From contig NZ_CP031320.1 of the NCBI RefSeq assembly GCF_003355155.1, forward strand, positions 4,951,367 through 5,015,366: 64,000 nucleotides of DNA, written 5' to 3'. Every line of letters begins with the position of its first letter. Position 1 is the stretch's first letter. Shown in pieces: positions 24,856 through 33,779 of the stretch. The stretch is from Streptomyces armeniacus. Lineage in GTDB: Bacteria; Actinomycetota; Actinomycetes; Streptomycetales; Streptomycetaceae. Under the pieces are notes generated by a model. The model saw only the letters and a program-made list of their open reading frames with translations. It did not search any database and was not told the DNA's origin. The translations under genes and the position numbers were made by a program.

Positions 24856-25824
24856 TCACATCCCTTCGCGGGTGCTGCGCATGGCACCGAAGCCGGTGAA
24901 GCGGACGAGCAGCAGCGCCAGCCCGGTGGCCGTGAGCACCAGGAACGTGGCGATGGCGCTGGCGTAGCCGAGGTCGAACTTCTGGAAGCCGGTGTGGTAC
25001 ATGAGGTACGGGAGGATGGTGGTGTCGGTGCCGGGTCCGCCCTTGGTGAGGATGAGGACCGTCTCGAAGTACGTGAGCGTGCCCACGACCATCAGCACGG
25101 TGGACGTCGTGACGGTGTCGCGCAGCTGCGGCAGGGTGATCGAGAAGAACTGCCGTACGCGGCCCGCCCCGTCCACCTCCGCCGCCTGGTAGAGCACTTC
25201 GGGGATCTGCCGGGCGCCGCCCTGGTAGATCAGCGTGTGGAACGGGATGAACTGCCAGCCGCCGACGAACACCACGGCCAGGAACGCGCTCGTGGAATTG
25301 CCCAGCACGTTCTGGTCGCCCAGCCCGAACCACTCCCCGAACTGCTTCACCGCACCGAAGTTGGGGTCCAGCACGGAGTGGAACAGCAGCGCGATGGCCG
25401 TACTGGACAGCAGCAGCGGGATGAAGAACACCGCGGACAGCACCGCGCGGTTGCGCTGCCGGCCGGCCGCCCACACACCGAGCAGCAGCGCGGCGGGCGT
25501 CTGGAACGCCCAGCTCGCCAGGACGAGCAGCGCGGTCAGCCCGGCGGCCCGGTGCATCTGCGGATCGCCGAGCAGCGTGGTCCAGTTGTCCAGGCCGGTG
25601 AACCGGGGTGCGGACAGCCCGTCCCAGTCGCAGAACGAGAGGTAGACGGCGAGCACCATCGGCGCGAGCGCGAACGCCGCGAAGAACAGCACGCCGGGCA
25701 GCACCCACGCCGGATGCGGGCGCCCCACCCTGCGGTCGAGCTGCTGCCCCTTGCGGCGGTCCCGCGCCTTGCGGCCGTCTTGCGGTGGGTGCCGGTCGGG
25801 CCGGCGGTCGAGCGCCGCCGTCAC
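24856..25824 (-). CDS. Sugar ABC transporter permease (MalF/CebF type)
   Basis: Start GTG 25824 overlaps the TGA of the binding-protein gene, so the two are translationally coupled. The 322-residue protein has a basic start, a first helix ([20 protein letters not shown]), [20 protein letters not shown] in the outer loop, and the EAA loop [20 protein letters not shown] near residue 220. It ends seven bases before the start of the partner permease. It forms the channel for an unknown oligosaccharide with that permease. Confidence 0.9.
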   Translation of the reverse strand: MTAALDRRPDRHPPQDGRKARDRRKGQQLDRRVGRPHPAWVLPGVLFFAAFALAPMVLAVYLSFCDWDGLSAPRFTGLDNWTTLLGDPQMHRAAGLTALLVLASWAFQTPAALLLGVWAAGRQRNRAVLSAVFFIPLLLSSTAIALLFHSVLDPNFGAVKQFGEWFGLGDQNVLGNSTSAFLAVVFVGGWQFIPFHTLIYQGGARQIPEVLYQAAEVDGAGRVRQFFSITLPQLRDTVTTSTVLMVVGTLTYFETVLILTKGGPGTDTTILPYLMYHTGFQKFDLGYASAIATFLVLTATGLALLLVRFTGFGAMRSTREGM

Positions 25825-27131
25825 TTCAGGCCCTGCATCGCGCTGACGAACTGGCGGGGCGAGGACTGCCCGACGAACAGCTTGTTGATCTCCGTGAGCA
25901 TCGGTGCCGAGAGGTCGGAGGGGAGTGCCTGGTCCCAGGACAGCGTGAAGCTGGGCGCGTCCTGCACCAGCTTGTACTGGAACTTCGAGAACTCTGGGCT
26001 GGGCGAGGAGTCCAGCAGCTTCTCCGCACCGGCGGTCGCGGGCACGTCGCCGTTGGCGATGAGGGCCTTGGCGTAGCGGTCGGACGCCATCTCGGTGAGG
26101 AACGCGATGGCGGCGTCCTTGTTGCCCACGTTGGCGTGCACCGACCAGTAGTTGGTGGGGTTGCCGACGACGTTGCGGGGGTCGCCGGTGCCGCCGGTCA
26201 CCGTCGGGAAGACGGCCCAGCCCAGGTCCTTCTCCGCGAACTCGGGGTGCTTGCCGAGCTGGGTGGGGTACTCCCACGAGCCCATCAGGTGCATCGCGGC
26301 CTTGCCCTGGGCGAAGAGGGCGGGTGCGCCGCCGCTGTCGTAGCCCACCGAGGAGAAGTTCTTGCCGAACGCGCCCCCGTCGATGAGGTCCTTCACCTGC
26401 TCCGCGGCCTTCAGCACGGCCGGGTCCTCCCAGCGGGCCCCCTCGTCGTTCTGGATGCGGGCGAACACCTTCTCGCCCCCGATCCGGTCCACCAGGTACT
26501 CCAGCCACATGAGTTCGGTCCAGACGTCGACCCCGCCGAGGGCGAACGGGGTGATGCCCTTGCCCCGTACGGTGTCGATGATCTGCTGCAGGTCGTCCCA
26601 GGTCTCCGGCGGCGTCAGCGAGTGCTTGTCGAACACGGACTTGTTGTAGAAGAGGATCACCGGCTGCATGCCGCGCATGGGGATGCCGTAGTTGCGGCCT
26701 TCGAGTTCGCCGGCCTTCATCACGGACGGCAGGAAGCCGTTCTTCAGCTTCGGGTCGGCGCGTACGGCGTCGGTGAGGTCGGTCAGCCGGCCGGCCTCCT
26801 GGAACGGCCTGATGCTGCCGCCGCCCCAGTTGAAGAAGATGTCCGGGCCGCTGGGCGAGCCCATGGCCGTACGCAGCTTGGCGACGTAGTCGGAGCCGGG
26901 CACCTCCTCCAGCTTGACCTTCGCGTCGGCGGATTTGTTGAACCGCTTGACGGCGGAGCGCTGCACCTTCACGGCGTCGTCGCCGTAGACGTACGTCGTC
27001 AGCTCCCCGCCGTCGGAACCACCCGCGCCACCCCCGCCGCAGGCGGTGAGTCCGGGGGCGGTCAGTGCCGCGGCGCCGGCCCCGAGTATCCAGCGCCTGC
27101 TGTACGTCCTGTGGGTTACTCCGGGCTTCAT
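25821..27131 (-). CDS. Sugar-binding lipoprotein of ABC transporter
   Basis: From ATG 27131 the 436-residue protein carries an N-terminal [20 protein letters not shown] with a cysteine next, combining a twin-arginine-like motif and a lipobox (LTAC). The mature part is a family 1 solute-binding protein: [60 protein letters not shown]. It delivers sugars to the two permeases that follow. Its start faces the LacI gene across 196 bases; that space contains CGAAA/TTTCG-like half-sites around 27183-27222 that a LacI regulator could use. Confidence 0.9.
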   Translation of the reverse strand: MKPGVTHRTYSRRWILGAGAAALTAPGLTACGGGGAGGSDGGELTTYVYGDDAVKVQRSAVKRFNKSADAKVKLEEVPGSDYVAKLRTAMGSPSGPDIFFNWGGGSIRPFQEAGRLTDLTDAVRADPKLKNGFLPSVMKAGELEGRNYGIPMRGMQPVILFYNKSVFDKHSLTPPETWDDLQQIIDTVRGKGITPFALGGVDVWTELMWLEYLVDRIGGEKVFARIQNDEGARWEDPAVLKAAEQVKDLIDGGAFGKNFSSVGYDSGGAPALFAQGKAAMHLMGSWEYPTQLGKHPEFAEKDLGWAVFPTVTGGTGDPRNVVGNPTNYWSVHANVGNKDAAIAFLTEMASDRYAKALIANGDVPATAGAEKLLDSSPSPEFSKFQYKLVQDAPSFTLSWDQALPSDLSAPMLTEINKLFVGQSSPRQFVSAMQGLK

Positions 27132-27327
27132 GACGGCACCCTCTGTCGAATGTCTCTGATGTCTCTGGCGAATGACTGCGGATCGAAACAACGAATGTTG
27201 CGAGAAGCTTTACGAATTTTCGGTCACGTTAAGGAGGGCTGCCGCCCGCGTCAAGGGGTCGCGCACACTCGGTCGCAGAGCGTGCTCCGACTACGGGACG
27301 ACCGCGCCCGGCGCTACCATCGGCGGC

Positions 27328-28401
27328 ATGAGTCCCGCAAAAGCGCAGCGGCGCCGCACCCCAGAGCCGCAGGAGGAGTCCGCCGAGGAGTCGCCCCCGA
27401 GCACCGCGACCCTCGCGGAGATCGCCCGTGCCGCCGGCGTCTCCGCCCCGACAGTTTCGAAAGTCCTCAACGGCCGGGCCGACGTCGCCGCCGCGACCCG
27501 TACCCGTGTCGAGGAGCTGCTCCTGCACCACGGCTACCGCCGCCGGCGTACGGAGGCGAGCCGGTCACCCCTGATCGACCTGGTGTTCCACGAGCTGGAG
27601 AGCGCCTGGGCGATGGAGGTCATCCGGGGCGTGGAGAACGTCGCGCGCCAGGAGGGCCTGAGCGTCGTGCTCTCCGAGAGTGACGGTCAGCTGACCCCCG
27701 GGCAGACCTGGCTGGACCGGGTGCTGGCGCGCCGGCCGCATGGCGTGATCCTGGTGCTCTCCGGGCTGGACCCGGCCCAGCGCGCCCAACTGGCCAGCCG
27801 CGACATCCCGTTCGTGGTCATGGACCCGGCCGGGGACCCGGGTGACGAGGTGCCCTCGGTGGGCGCGACCAACTGGCAGGGCGGGCTCGCCGCGACCCGG
27901 CATTTGGTCGAACTCGGCCACCGGCGGATCGGCGTGATCGGCGGACCGCCGCGGATGATGTGCAGCCGCGCCCGCATCGACGGGTACCGCGCCGCGCTCG
28001 AGGCGGCGGGCGTGCCCGTGGACCCTGGGCTGATCCGGGAGGGCGACTTCCACCACGAGGCCGGCTACGAGGTGGGCCGCGAGCTGCTGCGCCTGCCGGA
28101 CCGCCCGACGGCGGTCTTCACCGGCAACGACCTGCAGGCGCTCGGACTCTACGAGGCGGCCCGCGAGCTGGGCCTGCGGGTGCCGGAGGACGTGAGCGTG
28201 CTCGGCTTCGACGACCTGCCGCTCACCCGCTGGGTCTCGCCGCCGCTGACCACCGTCCGCCAGCCGCTGGCGCAGATGGCGGAGGCCGCGGCCCGCATGG
28301 TCCTGGACCTGGGCCGGGGCGAGCGGCCGGCGGCGACCCGTATCGAACTGGCCACCAGCCTGGTCGTACGGGGCAGCACGGCGCCGCTGGAGGAGGCGTG
28401 A
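27328..28401 (+). CDS. LacI-family transcription regulator
   Basis: Start ATG 27328 follows GGCGGC; the frame is open further up, but the preferred start gives a normal length (357 residues). After an acidic N-terminal extension, the LacI headpiece reads TLAEIARAAGVSAPTVSKVLNGRADVAAATR (cited in part: GVSAPTVSKVLNG) with hinge helix VEELLLHHGY. The periplasmic-binding-like domain ends with ...SVLGFDDLPLTRWVSPPLTT. It is divergent from the sugar-uptake operon and likely represses it, released by the imported sugar. Confidence 0.9.
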   Translation: MSPAKAQRRRTPEPQEESAEESPPSTATLAEIARAAGVSAPTVSKVLNGRADVAAATRTRVEELLLHHGYRRRRTEASRSPLIDLVFHELESAWAMEVIRGVENVARQEGLSVVLSESDGQLTPGQTWLDRVLARRPHGVILVLSGLDPAQRAQLASRDIPFVVMDPAGDPGDEVPSVGATNWQGGLAATRHLVELGHRRIGVIGGPPRMMCSRARIDGYRAALEAAGVPVDPGLIREGDFHHEAGYEVGRELLRLPDRPTAVFTGNDLQALGLYEAARELGLRVPEDVSVLGFDDLPLTRWVSPPLTTVRQPLAQMAEAAARMVLDLGRGERPAATRIELATSLVVRGSTAPLEEA

Positions 28402-28726
28402 GCGGGCGCGGGGCGGCGTAGGGCGGAATGGAGCGGGGGCGGCGCGCGATCGGGGTCGGGGCAGCGGGCGAAAGTTTCGCCGCCGTTCACGCGGGGGAGG
28501 TTCCCGCCGCCGTGACCGCGCGGGCAGCGCGTCACGACGGGCAGATGCAGCGGACGCGGCCGCAGTTGGGGCAGACAGGCACATACGGAGCCATGGGGCT
28601 TACGGTGCCGTGCGGAACTCAATAATCCGTGAGAAACGGATGAGTATTTCCCAACACGGTGGGATCAGAACGGCATTTGGGCCCCGGCCTTCCAGCCCCT
28701 CCGGCCCCGGCGCCCGGCCCGCGGGC
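28402..28726. other. Intergenic region with a palindrome and a tiny frame
   Basis: It holds GGCGAAAGTTTCGCC (28467-28481), a perfect 7-bp inverted repeat of the CGAAA.TTTCG type used by LacI regulators, and the possible 20-residue peptide at 28532-28594. The rest shows nothing recognisable. Confidence 0.4.
28532..28594 (-). CDS. Possible 20-residue zinc-ribbon-like micropeptide
   Basis: ATG at 28594 begins MAPYVPVCPNCGRVRCICPS followed by TGA at 28534-28532. Four cysteines in CPNC and CIC pairs within 20 residues could hold a metal. There is no clear ribosome site, so this may be chance. Confidence 0.25.
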   Translation of the reverse strand: MAPYVPVCPNCGRVRCICPS

Positions 28727-28957
28727 TCAGGCGCTGAGCGAGGAGTCGTCGCCGGTCGGGTCCGTGCCCGGCAGGCGGTGGCGCGCGGCGATGAGCGCGG
28801 CGTCCACGTGCTTGGTGCCGGTGGAGATGCACAGCGTGTACGCGACGTCGTCCATGCGGCGCCGCACCTCGGGTTCACCGCCGCGGGCGTGCAACGCCCG
28901 CAGTGCCTCGTACTGCTCGACGAGGTTCCGCAGCACGGCAGGGTGGGCCAGCAGCAC
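28727..28957 (-). CDS. DUF5133-type small protein
   Basis: The start GTG 28957 is chosen for its strong site GAGGAG with a 6-base spacer; an upstream ATG at 28996 has none. The 76 residues, VLLAHPAVLRNLVEQYEALR at the start and MDDVAYTLCISTGTKHVDAA later, match the DUF5133 family, which is abundant in Streptomyces and of unknown function. It is probably cytosolic and helical. It stands alone on the minus strand. Confidence 0.8.
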   Translation of the reverse strand: MLLAHPAVLRNLVEQYEALRALHARGGEPEVRRRMDDVAYTLCISTGTKHVDAALIAARHRLPGTDPTGDDSSLSA

Positions 28958-29216
28958 GGTTCTCTCCTCTCGTACGGCCGCGTCGTACGGCGTCATGGTG
29001 TGTGCCCAGGGGTCGCCTGGACCGTCCGGGTTCCCCGATCGGACCGGCTGAACCCCCGCTCCCGGCGCCGCCTCCGTCCCGCCGTCGCGGGCGGGGCACC
29101 GCGGTGCGGTGTGCGGTGGGCGTGGGTACCGTGAGGGTGGCGCTGCCGCGCGTCGTCACGCAGTCAGACCGGACGCCGGTCGCGCGGACCGGCGGACCAC
29201 CGGAGGGGTGACCGCC

Positions 29217-30077
29217 ATGCCGTCGCACTCCCGGCTCGCCGCCGGACTCGCCGCCCCGCTGCGCGCCGTCCGGGCGGTCGTCTTCGACACGGACGGGGTC
29301 CTCGTCGACTCGGCGCGGCTGCACGCCGCCGCCTGGAAGGACGCGTTCGACCCGTGTCTGGCGGAGGCCGGCCAGCGGCCCTTCGACGCACGCGAGGAGT
29401 ACCGCCGCTGGGTCGACGGCAAGTCCCGGCTCGACGGCGCCGCCGCCCTCCTCGCCGCCCGCGGACTCGCGCTGCCGGAGGGCGGCGCGGACGACCCGCC
29501 GGGCACCGGCAGCGTGCGCGCCGTGGCGGCGCGGAAAGAGGAGGCGTTCACGCGGCGCCTCGGCGCGGCACCCGTGCCCGTATGGCCCGGTACGCCGCGG
29601 CTGCTGCGCGCGCTGCACGCCGTACGGACGCCGTGCGCCGCCGTGTCCGCGTCCCGGCACGCGCCCGAACTGCTGGCGCGGGCGGGGCTGCGGGAGCTGT
29701 TCGCGGTGGTCGTCGACGGCAACGAGGCCGCGCGGCTCGGGCTGCCCGGCAAGCCCGACCCGGCGCTGTTCCTGGAGGCCGCGCGCCGCCTGGGCGCGCA
29801 GCCCGCGGAGAGCGCCGTCGTGGAGGACGCCCTCGCGGGCGTCGAGGCGGGCCGCCGCGGCGGCTTCCGCACGGTGGTGGGCGTGGACCGCGCGGCGAGC
29901 GCGGACAGTGCGGCGGATCTACGCGCGTACGGCGCCGATGTGGTGGTAGGCGACCTCGCGGAACTGCTGGCCGAGAACGCAGGACACGCGGAACACGAGG
30001 AGCAGGCGGAACACCCAGAACACGCGGAACGGGCCGAGCAGTCCGGGCAGACCGACACGACCGACCGGAAGGAGTGA
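29217..30077 (+). CDS. HAD-family beta-phosphoglucomutase-like protein
   Basis: ATG 29217 has GGAGGGG upstream. The 286-residue protein has the HAD nucleophile motif VVFDTDGVLVDSARLHAAAW (Asp nucleophile, Asp general acid two residues on), a cap domain, motif II around CAAVSASRHAPELLARAG, and motif III/IV LPGKPDPALFLEAARRLGA...VVEDALAGVEAGRRGG. This is the beta-phosphoglucomutase type that turns beta-glucose-1-phosphate into glucose-6-phosphate. The glycoside phosphorylase encoded five bases later makes that product, so the two act in sequence. The C-terminus ends in an acidic His-Glu-Ala repeat tail. Confidence 0.9.
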   Translation: MPSHSRLAAGLAAPLRAVRAVVFDTDGVLVDSARLHAAAWKDAFDPCLAEAGQRPFDAREEYRRWVDGKSRLDGAAALLAARGLALPEGGADDPPGTGSVRAVAARKEEAFTRRLGAAPVPVWPGTPRLLRALHAVRTPCAAVSASRHAPELLARAGLRELFAVVVDGNEAARLGLPGKPDPALFLEAARRLGAQPAESAVVEDALAGVEAGRRGGFRTVVGVDRAASADSAADLRAYGADVVVGDLAELLAENAGHAEHEEQAEHPEHAERAEQSGQTDTTDRKE

Positions 30078-30082
30078 CGACG

Positions 30083-32524
30083 GTGACAGCGCACCCGGCG
30101 CCGCGGGACCCCGACGACACGGACGGCTGGACATGGCGGTACGAGGGCTACGACCCCGGGCAGGAGGGCCTGCGGGAAGCGCTGTGCACGCTGGGCAACG
30201 GCTGCTTCGCCACCCGGGGCGCCGCGCCCGAGACCACCGCGGACAGCGTGCACCACCCCGGCACGTACGCCGCCGGCTGCTACAACCGCCTCACCTCCGA
30301 CGTCGCCGGCCGCACCGTCGAGAACGAGGACATGGTCAACCTGCCGAACTGGCTGCCGCTCCGCTTCCGCGCCCGCACCGGCGAGGGCGAGCCGCCCGGC
30401 GCCTGGCTCACCCCGGACACGGCGCGGGTGCTGGAGTACGCGCTGACGCTCGACCTGCGGGCCGGCACCCTCACCCGCCGGATGCGGCTGTGCGACGAGG
30501 AGGACCGCTGCGTCGCCGTCACCCAGACCCGGCTGGTGCACATGGGCGATCCCCATCTCGCGGCGATGCGCACGGAGTTCACCCCCGAGGGGTGGACCGG
30601 CGTGCTGGAGGTCGAGTCGGCGCTCGACGGCGACGTGCGCAACGACGGCGTGGCCCGCTACCGCGACCTCAACGGGCAGCATCTGCACGGCTGGCGCACC
30701 GGCACCGCACGCGGCGGCGTGCTGTGGCTGGACTGCCAGACCGTCACCTCCGGCGTACGGATCGCGCTGGCCGCCCGTACGCGTACGTCCGAGCGCCGTG
30801 CCGTGGCCGGCTGGCCCCGGACGGAGGAACGCGCCGTCTCCCAGCGGACGGACGTGCCGGTCACCGCGGACCGCGCCGTCGTCGTGGACAAGACGGTGGC
30901 CCTGCACACCTCGCACGACCAGGCGATCAGCGACCCGCGGCACGCGGCGGTCGACCGGGTGCGCGGCGCGCCCGCGTTCCCGGAGCTGCTGGTCTCGCAC
31001 CGGGACGCCTGGGAGCACCTGTGGCAGCGGGCCGGGCTCGAAGTGCCGGGCGAGGCGGGGCAGATCCTGCGCCTGCACCTGTTCCACGTGCTGCAGACCC
31101 TGTCGCCGCACACCGCCGCGCTGGACGCCGGGGTGCCCGCGCGGGGGCTGCACGGGGAGGCGTACCGGGGGCATGTCTTCTGGGACGAGCTGTTCGTGCT
31201 GCCGTATCTGAACCTGCACTTCCCCGAGGTCTCCCGGGCGCTGCTCGCCTACCGCCACCGCCGTCTCGCACGCGCGGAGCGCTCCGCGGCCGACGCGGGG
31301 CGGCGGGGCGCGCTGTACCCGTGGCAGAGCGGCAGCGACGGCCGCGAGGAGACCCAGACCCTGCATCTGAACCCGCGTTCCAGCCGCTGGCTGCCGGACC
31401 ACTCGCGGCTCCAGCACCACGTCGGCTCGGCGGTGGCGTACAACGTGTGGGAGTACGCGCAGGTCTCCGGCGACACCGAGTTCCTGTACGGGCCCGGCGC
31501 CGAGATGCTGCTGCAGATCGCCCGGTTCTGGGCGTCCGGCGCGTCCTGGGACGCGCGGCGCGGCCGCTACCGCATCCGCGGGGTGGTCGGCCCGGACGAG
31601 TACCACGACGCGTACCCCGGGGCCGGGCACCCCGGCGTGGACGACAACGCGTACACCAACGTCACCGCCGCCTGGGTGCTCTGCCGCGCGCTCGACGTCC
31701 TGCGCGAACTCCCCGCGCCGCGCCGCGAGGAGCTGTGCGAGCAGCTGGGCATCGGCGCCGACGAGCCCGAGGCGTGGGAGGACGTGTCCCGCAAGCTGTA
31801 CGTGCCCTGGCACAGGGGCGTCATCAGCCAGTTCGAGGGCTACGGCGAGCTGGCGGAGCTGGACTGGCAGGCGTACCGCGAGCGTTACGGCGACATCCGC
31901 CGCCTGGACCGGCTGCTGGAGTCCGAGGACGACAGCGTCAACCACTACCAGGCGTCCAAGCAGGCCGACGTGCTGATGCTCGGCTACCTCTTCCCCGCCG
32001 GCCGGCTCGCCGCACTCTTCGACCGGCTCGGCTACCGCCTCGACGACGCCACCTGGCGCGCCACCCTCGACTACTACCTGGCCCGCACCAGCCACGGCTC
32101 CACCCTCAGCAGCCTGGTGCACGGCTGGGTGCTGGCCCGCGCGCACCGCGCGGAGAGCTGGGAGTACTGCCGCGAGGCACTGCTCGGGGACGTCGCCGAC
32201 GTACAGGGCGGCACGACACCCGAGGGCATCCACCTGGGCGCCATGGCCGGCACCCTCGACCTCGTGCAGCGGGGCGTGACCGGCCTGGAGGCGGACGGCG
32301 ACGCGCTGCGGCTCGACCCCGTGCCGCTGCCGCAGCTGCCGCGGTTCGACGTGCGCCTGCGCTACCGCGGGCACTGGGGCGTACGGCTGCGGCTGGACGA
32401 CGGGCAGCTGCGCGTGAGCGTGCCCGAATCGGAGCAGGACCCCGTACGGCTGGCGCTGGGGGACCGTACGGTCGCGGTGGCGCCGGGCACGGCGTACGGG
32501 CTGGACCTGCCGGCGCGGGAGTGA
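30083..32524 (+). CDS. GH65 disaccharide phosphorylase (maltose/trehalose/kojibiose type)
   Basis: GTG 30083 with AGGAG eight bases upstream gives an 813-residue protein, the normal GH65 length. The N-terminal beta-sandwich contains ALCTLGNGCFATRGAAPET. The (alpha/alpha)6 barrel has GHVFWDELFVLPYLNLHFPE and the general acid Glu506 in VVGPDEYHDAYPG. The phosphate-binding loop is TSHGSTLSSLVH. It splits an alpha-linked disaccharide with phosphate into glucose and beta-glucose-1-phosphate, the substrate of the mutase encoded just upstream. Which disaccharide is used (maltose, trehalose, kojibiose, nigerose) cannot be told by eye. Confidence 0.92.
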   Translation: MTAHPAPRDPDDTDGWTWRYEGYDPGQEGLREALCTLGNGCFATRGAAPETTADSVHHPGTYAAGCYNRLTSDVAGRTVENEDMVNLPNWLPLRFRARTGEGEPPGAWLTPDTARVLEYALTLDLRAGTLTRRMRLCDEEDRCVAVTQTRLVHMGDPHLAAMRTEFTPEGWTGVLEVESALDGDVRNDGVARYRDLNGQHLHGWRTGTARGGVLWLDCQTVTSGVRIALAARTRTSERRAVAGWPRTEERAVSQRTDVPVTADRAVVVDKTVALHTSHDQAISDPRHAAVDRVRGAPAFPELLVSHRDAWEHLWQRAGLEVPGEAGQILRLHLFHVLQTLSPHTAALDAGVPARGLHGEAYRGHVFWDELFVLPYLNLHFPEVSRALLAYRHRRLARAERSAADAGRRGALYPWQSGSDGREETQTLHLNPRSSRWLPDHSRLQHHVGSAVAYNVWEYAQVSGDTEFLYGPGAEMLLQIARFWASGASWDARRGRYRIRGVVGPDEYHDAYPGAGHPGVDDNAYTNVTAAWVLCRALDVLRELPAPRREELCEQLGIGADEPEAWEDVSRKLYVPWHRGVISQFEGYGELAELDWQAYRERYGDIRRLDRLLESEDDSVNHYQASKQADVLMLGYLFPAGRLAALFDRLGYRLDDATWRATLDYYLARTSHGSTLSSLVHGWVLARAHRAESWEYCREALLGDVADVQGGTTPEGIHLGAMAGTLDLVQRGVTGLEADGDALRLDPVPLPQLPRFDVRLRYRGHWGVRLRLDDGQLRVSVPESEQDPVRLALGDRTVAVAPGTAYGLDLPARE

Positions 32525-32565
32525 CGCGTACGCGCGGGGGATCGCCCCGGCACGTACGTACGCCC

Positions 32566-32604
32566 GCGGCGGCGGAGACCCGCGTACGGGGTCTCCGCCG
32601 CCGC
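32566..32604. terminator. Bidirectional terminator
   Basis: A 16-bp perfect stem (arms 32566-32581 and 32589-32604, GCGGCGGCGGAGACCC and its complement) with a 7-base loop between the convergent GH65 and siderophore-binding genes. Confidence 0.75.
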
Positions 32605-32645
32605 GTCGTACGGGCGCCGGTGCCGGGCCACGGCCCGTGCGCGCG

Positions 32646-33713
32646 TCAGGACTTGGGCGCGGGCACCTTCGTCTTCGGGTCACCGTCGACGGCCGCCGCC
32701 AGCTGCGGCACCAGCCGGTCCAGCATGTACGGCAGGCTCAGCACCGTCACGAACGAGACGGAGTTGCCGTAGTCGCTGGACTCGTCCACGTACACCTCGC
32801 GGCGGTCCTTCGCCACGCCCAGGTCGGCGTAGATCGGGTCCTTGTGCAGCTTGGCCTCGTCCTTGGCGGGCTCTGCGGCGAGCCACACGACCGCGTCGGT
32901 GTCCAGCAGGTCGGTGCGCTCCTTGCTGATCTGGGCGCCGAACTCGTCGCCCACGACCTTGTCCAGGTCCGCCGGCAGCTCGAAGCCGAGACCGGTGAGG
33001 ATGCGCGAGCGCGGGTCCTGGTCGCCGAAGGCGAAGATGCCGTCGTACGGCGTGGCCATGACGGCGCGCTTCTTCGCGAACTCCGGGTGGTCCTTGCTCG
33101 CGGACGTGAAGCGGGCCTCCACGTCGTCGACGAGCTCCGCCGCCTTCGGGCCCTGGCCGAGCGCCTTGCCGATGGTCTCGGTCTGCTCCTGCCACGGCAC
33201 GCCGAAGTCGTTGTACTTCTCGGGCTGCGCGACCACCGGGGCGAACTTCGACAGCGTGTCGTACTGACTCTTCGTCAGCCCGCCGTACACCGCGAGGATC
33301 AGGTCGGGGCGCAGCGCGGCGATCTTTTCCGTCTGCGGGCCCGTGCCGGTGTCTTTCAGGACGGTCGGCGGCTTCGCGTCGCCCAGCTTGCCGGCGGCCC
33401 ACGGGCCGACGGCGCCCTTGTAGCCGCCGAGCCACTCGGTGGTTCCCACGGGCACCTTGCCGAGCGCCAGGACTGCGTCCTGGTCGGTGAGGCCCACGGT
33501 GACGATCCGCTTGGGCTCGCTCTTCACCGTGGTGGTGCCGTACTTGTGCTTCAGCGACACCGGGAAGGCGCCGTCCGCGGCGGAGTTCTCCGCGGAGTCC
33601 GAGCCGGAGCCGGAGTCGTCTCCGGAGCCGCAGGCCGTCGCGGTGAGCAGGAGCGCCAGCACGGCGGCCAGCGCCGCGGTGAGCGGCCGGGTGCCTCTGG
33701 GTGAGCGGAGCAT
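32646..33713 (-). CDS. Ferric-siderophore-binding lipoprotein
   Basis: The 355-residue protein has a signal with lipobox LTATACGSG and a Ser/Asp-rich linker, then the FhuD/FepB-type fold: VKSEPKRIVTVGLTDQDAVL, YKGAVGPWAAGKLG, a central linking helix, and TDAVVWLAAEPAKDEAKLHK. It binds the ferric siderophore outside the cell and feeds the FecCD permeases encoded at 40891-43088. It closes the minus-strand part of the siderophore cluster, after the exporter genes, as in the coelichelin cluster. Confidence 0.9.
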   Translation of the reverse strand: MLRSPRGTRPLTAALAAVLALLLTATACGSGDDSGSGSDSAENSAADGAFPVSLKHKYGTTTVKSEPKRIVTVGLTDQDAVLALGKVPVGTTEWLGGYKGAVGPWAAGKLGDAKPPTVLKDTGTGPQTEKIAALRPDLILAVYGGLTKSQYDTLSKFAPVVAQPEKYNDFGVPWQEQTETIGKALGQGPKAAELVDDVEARFTSASKDHPEFAKKRAVMATPYDGIFAFGDQDPRSRILTGLGFELPADLDKVVGDEFGAQISKERTDLLDTDAVVWLAAEPAKDEAKLHKDPIYADLGVAKDRREVYVDESSDYGNSVSFVTVLSLPYMLDRLVPQLAAAVDGDPKTKVPAPKS

Positions 33714-33779
33714 CAGCGGTTCCTTCGGGGTCGGTTCGGGCTGTCGGGTACGTGTGGGGGGCGGGGACGGGGGATGGAG

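Noticed and set aside
29156..32683. Minus-strand frame of 1175 codons
   Set aside because: It is the mirror of the GH65 and mutase genes, which show complete catalytic motifs on the plus strand.
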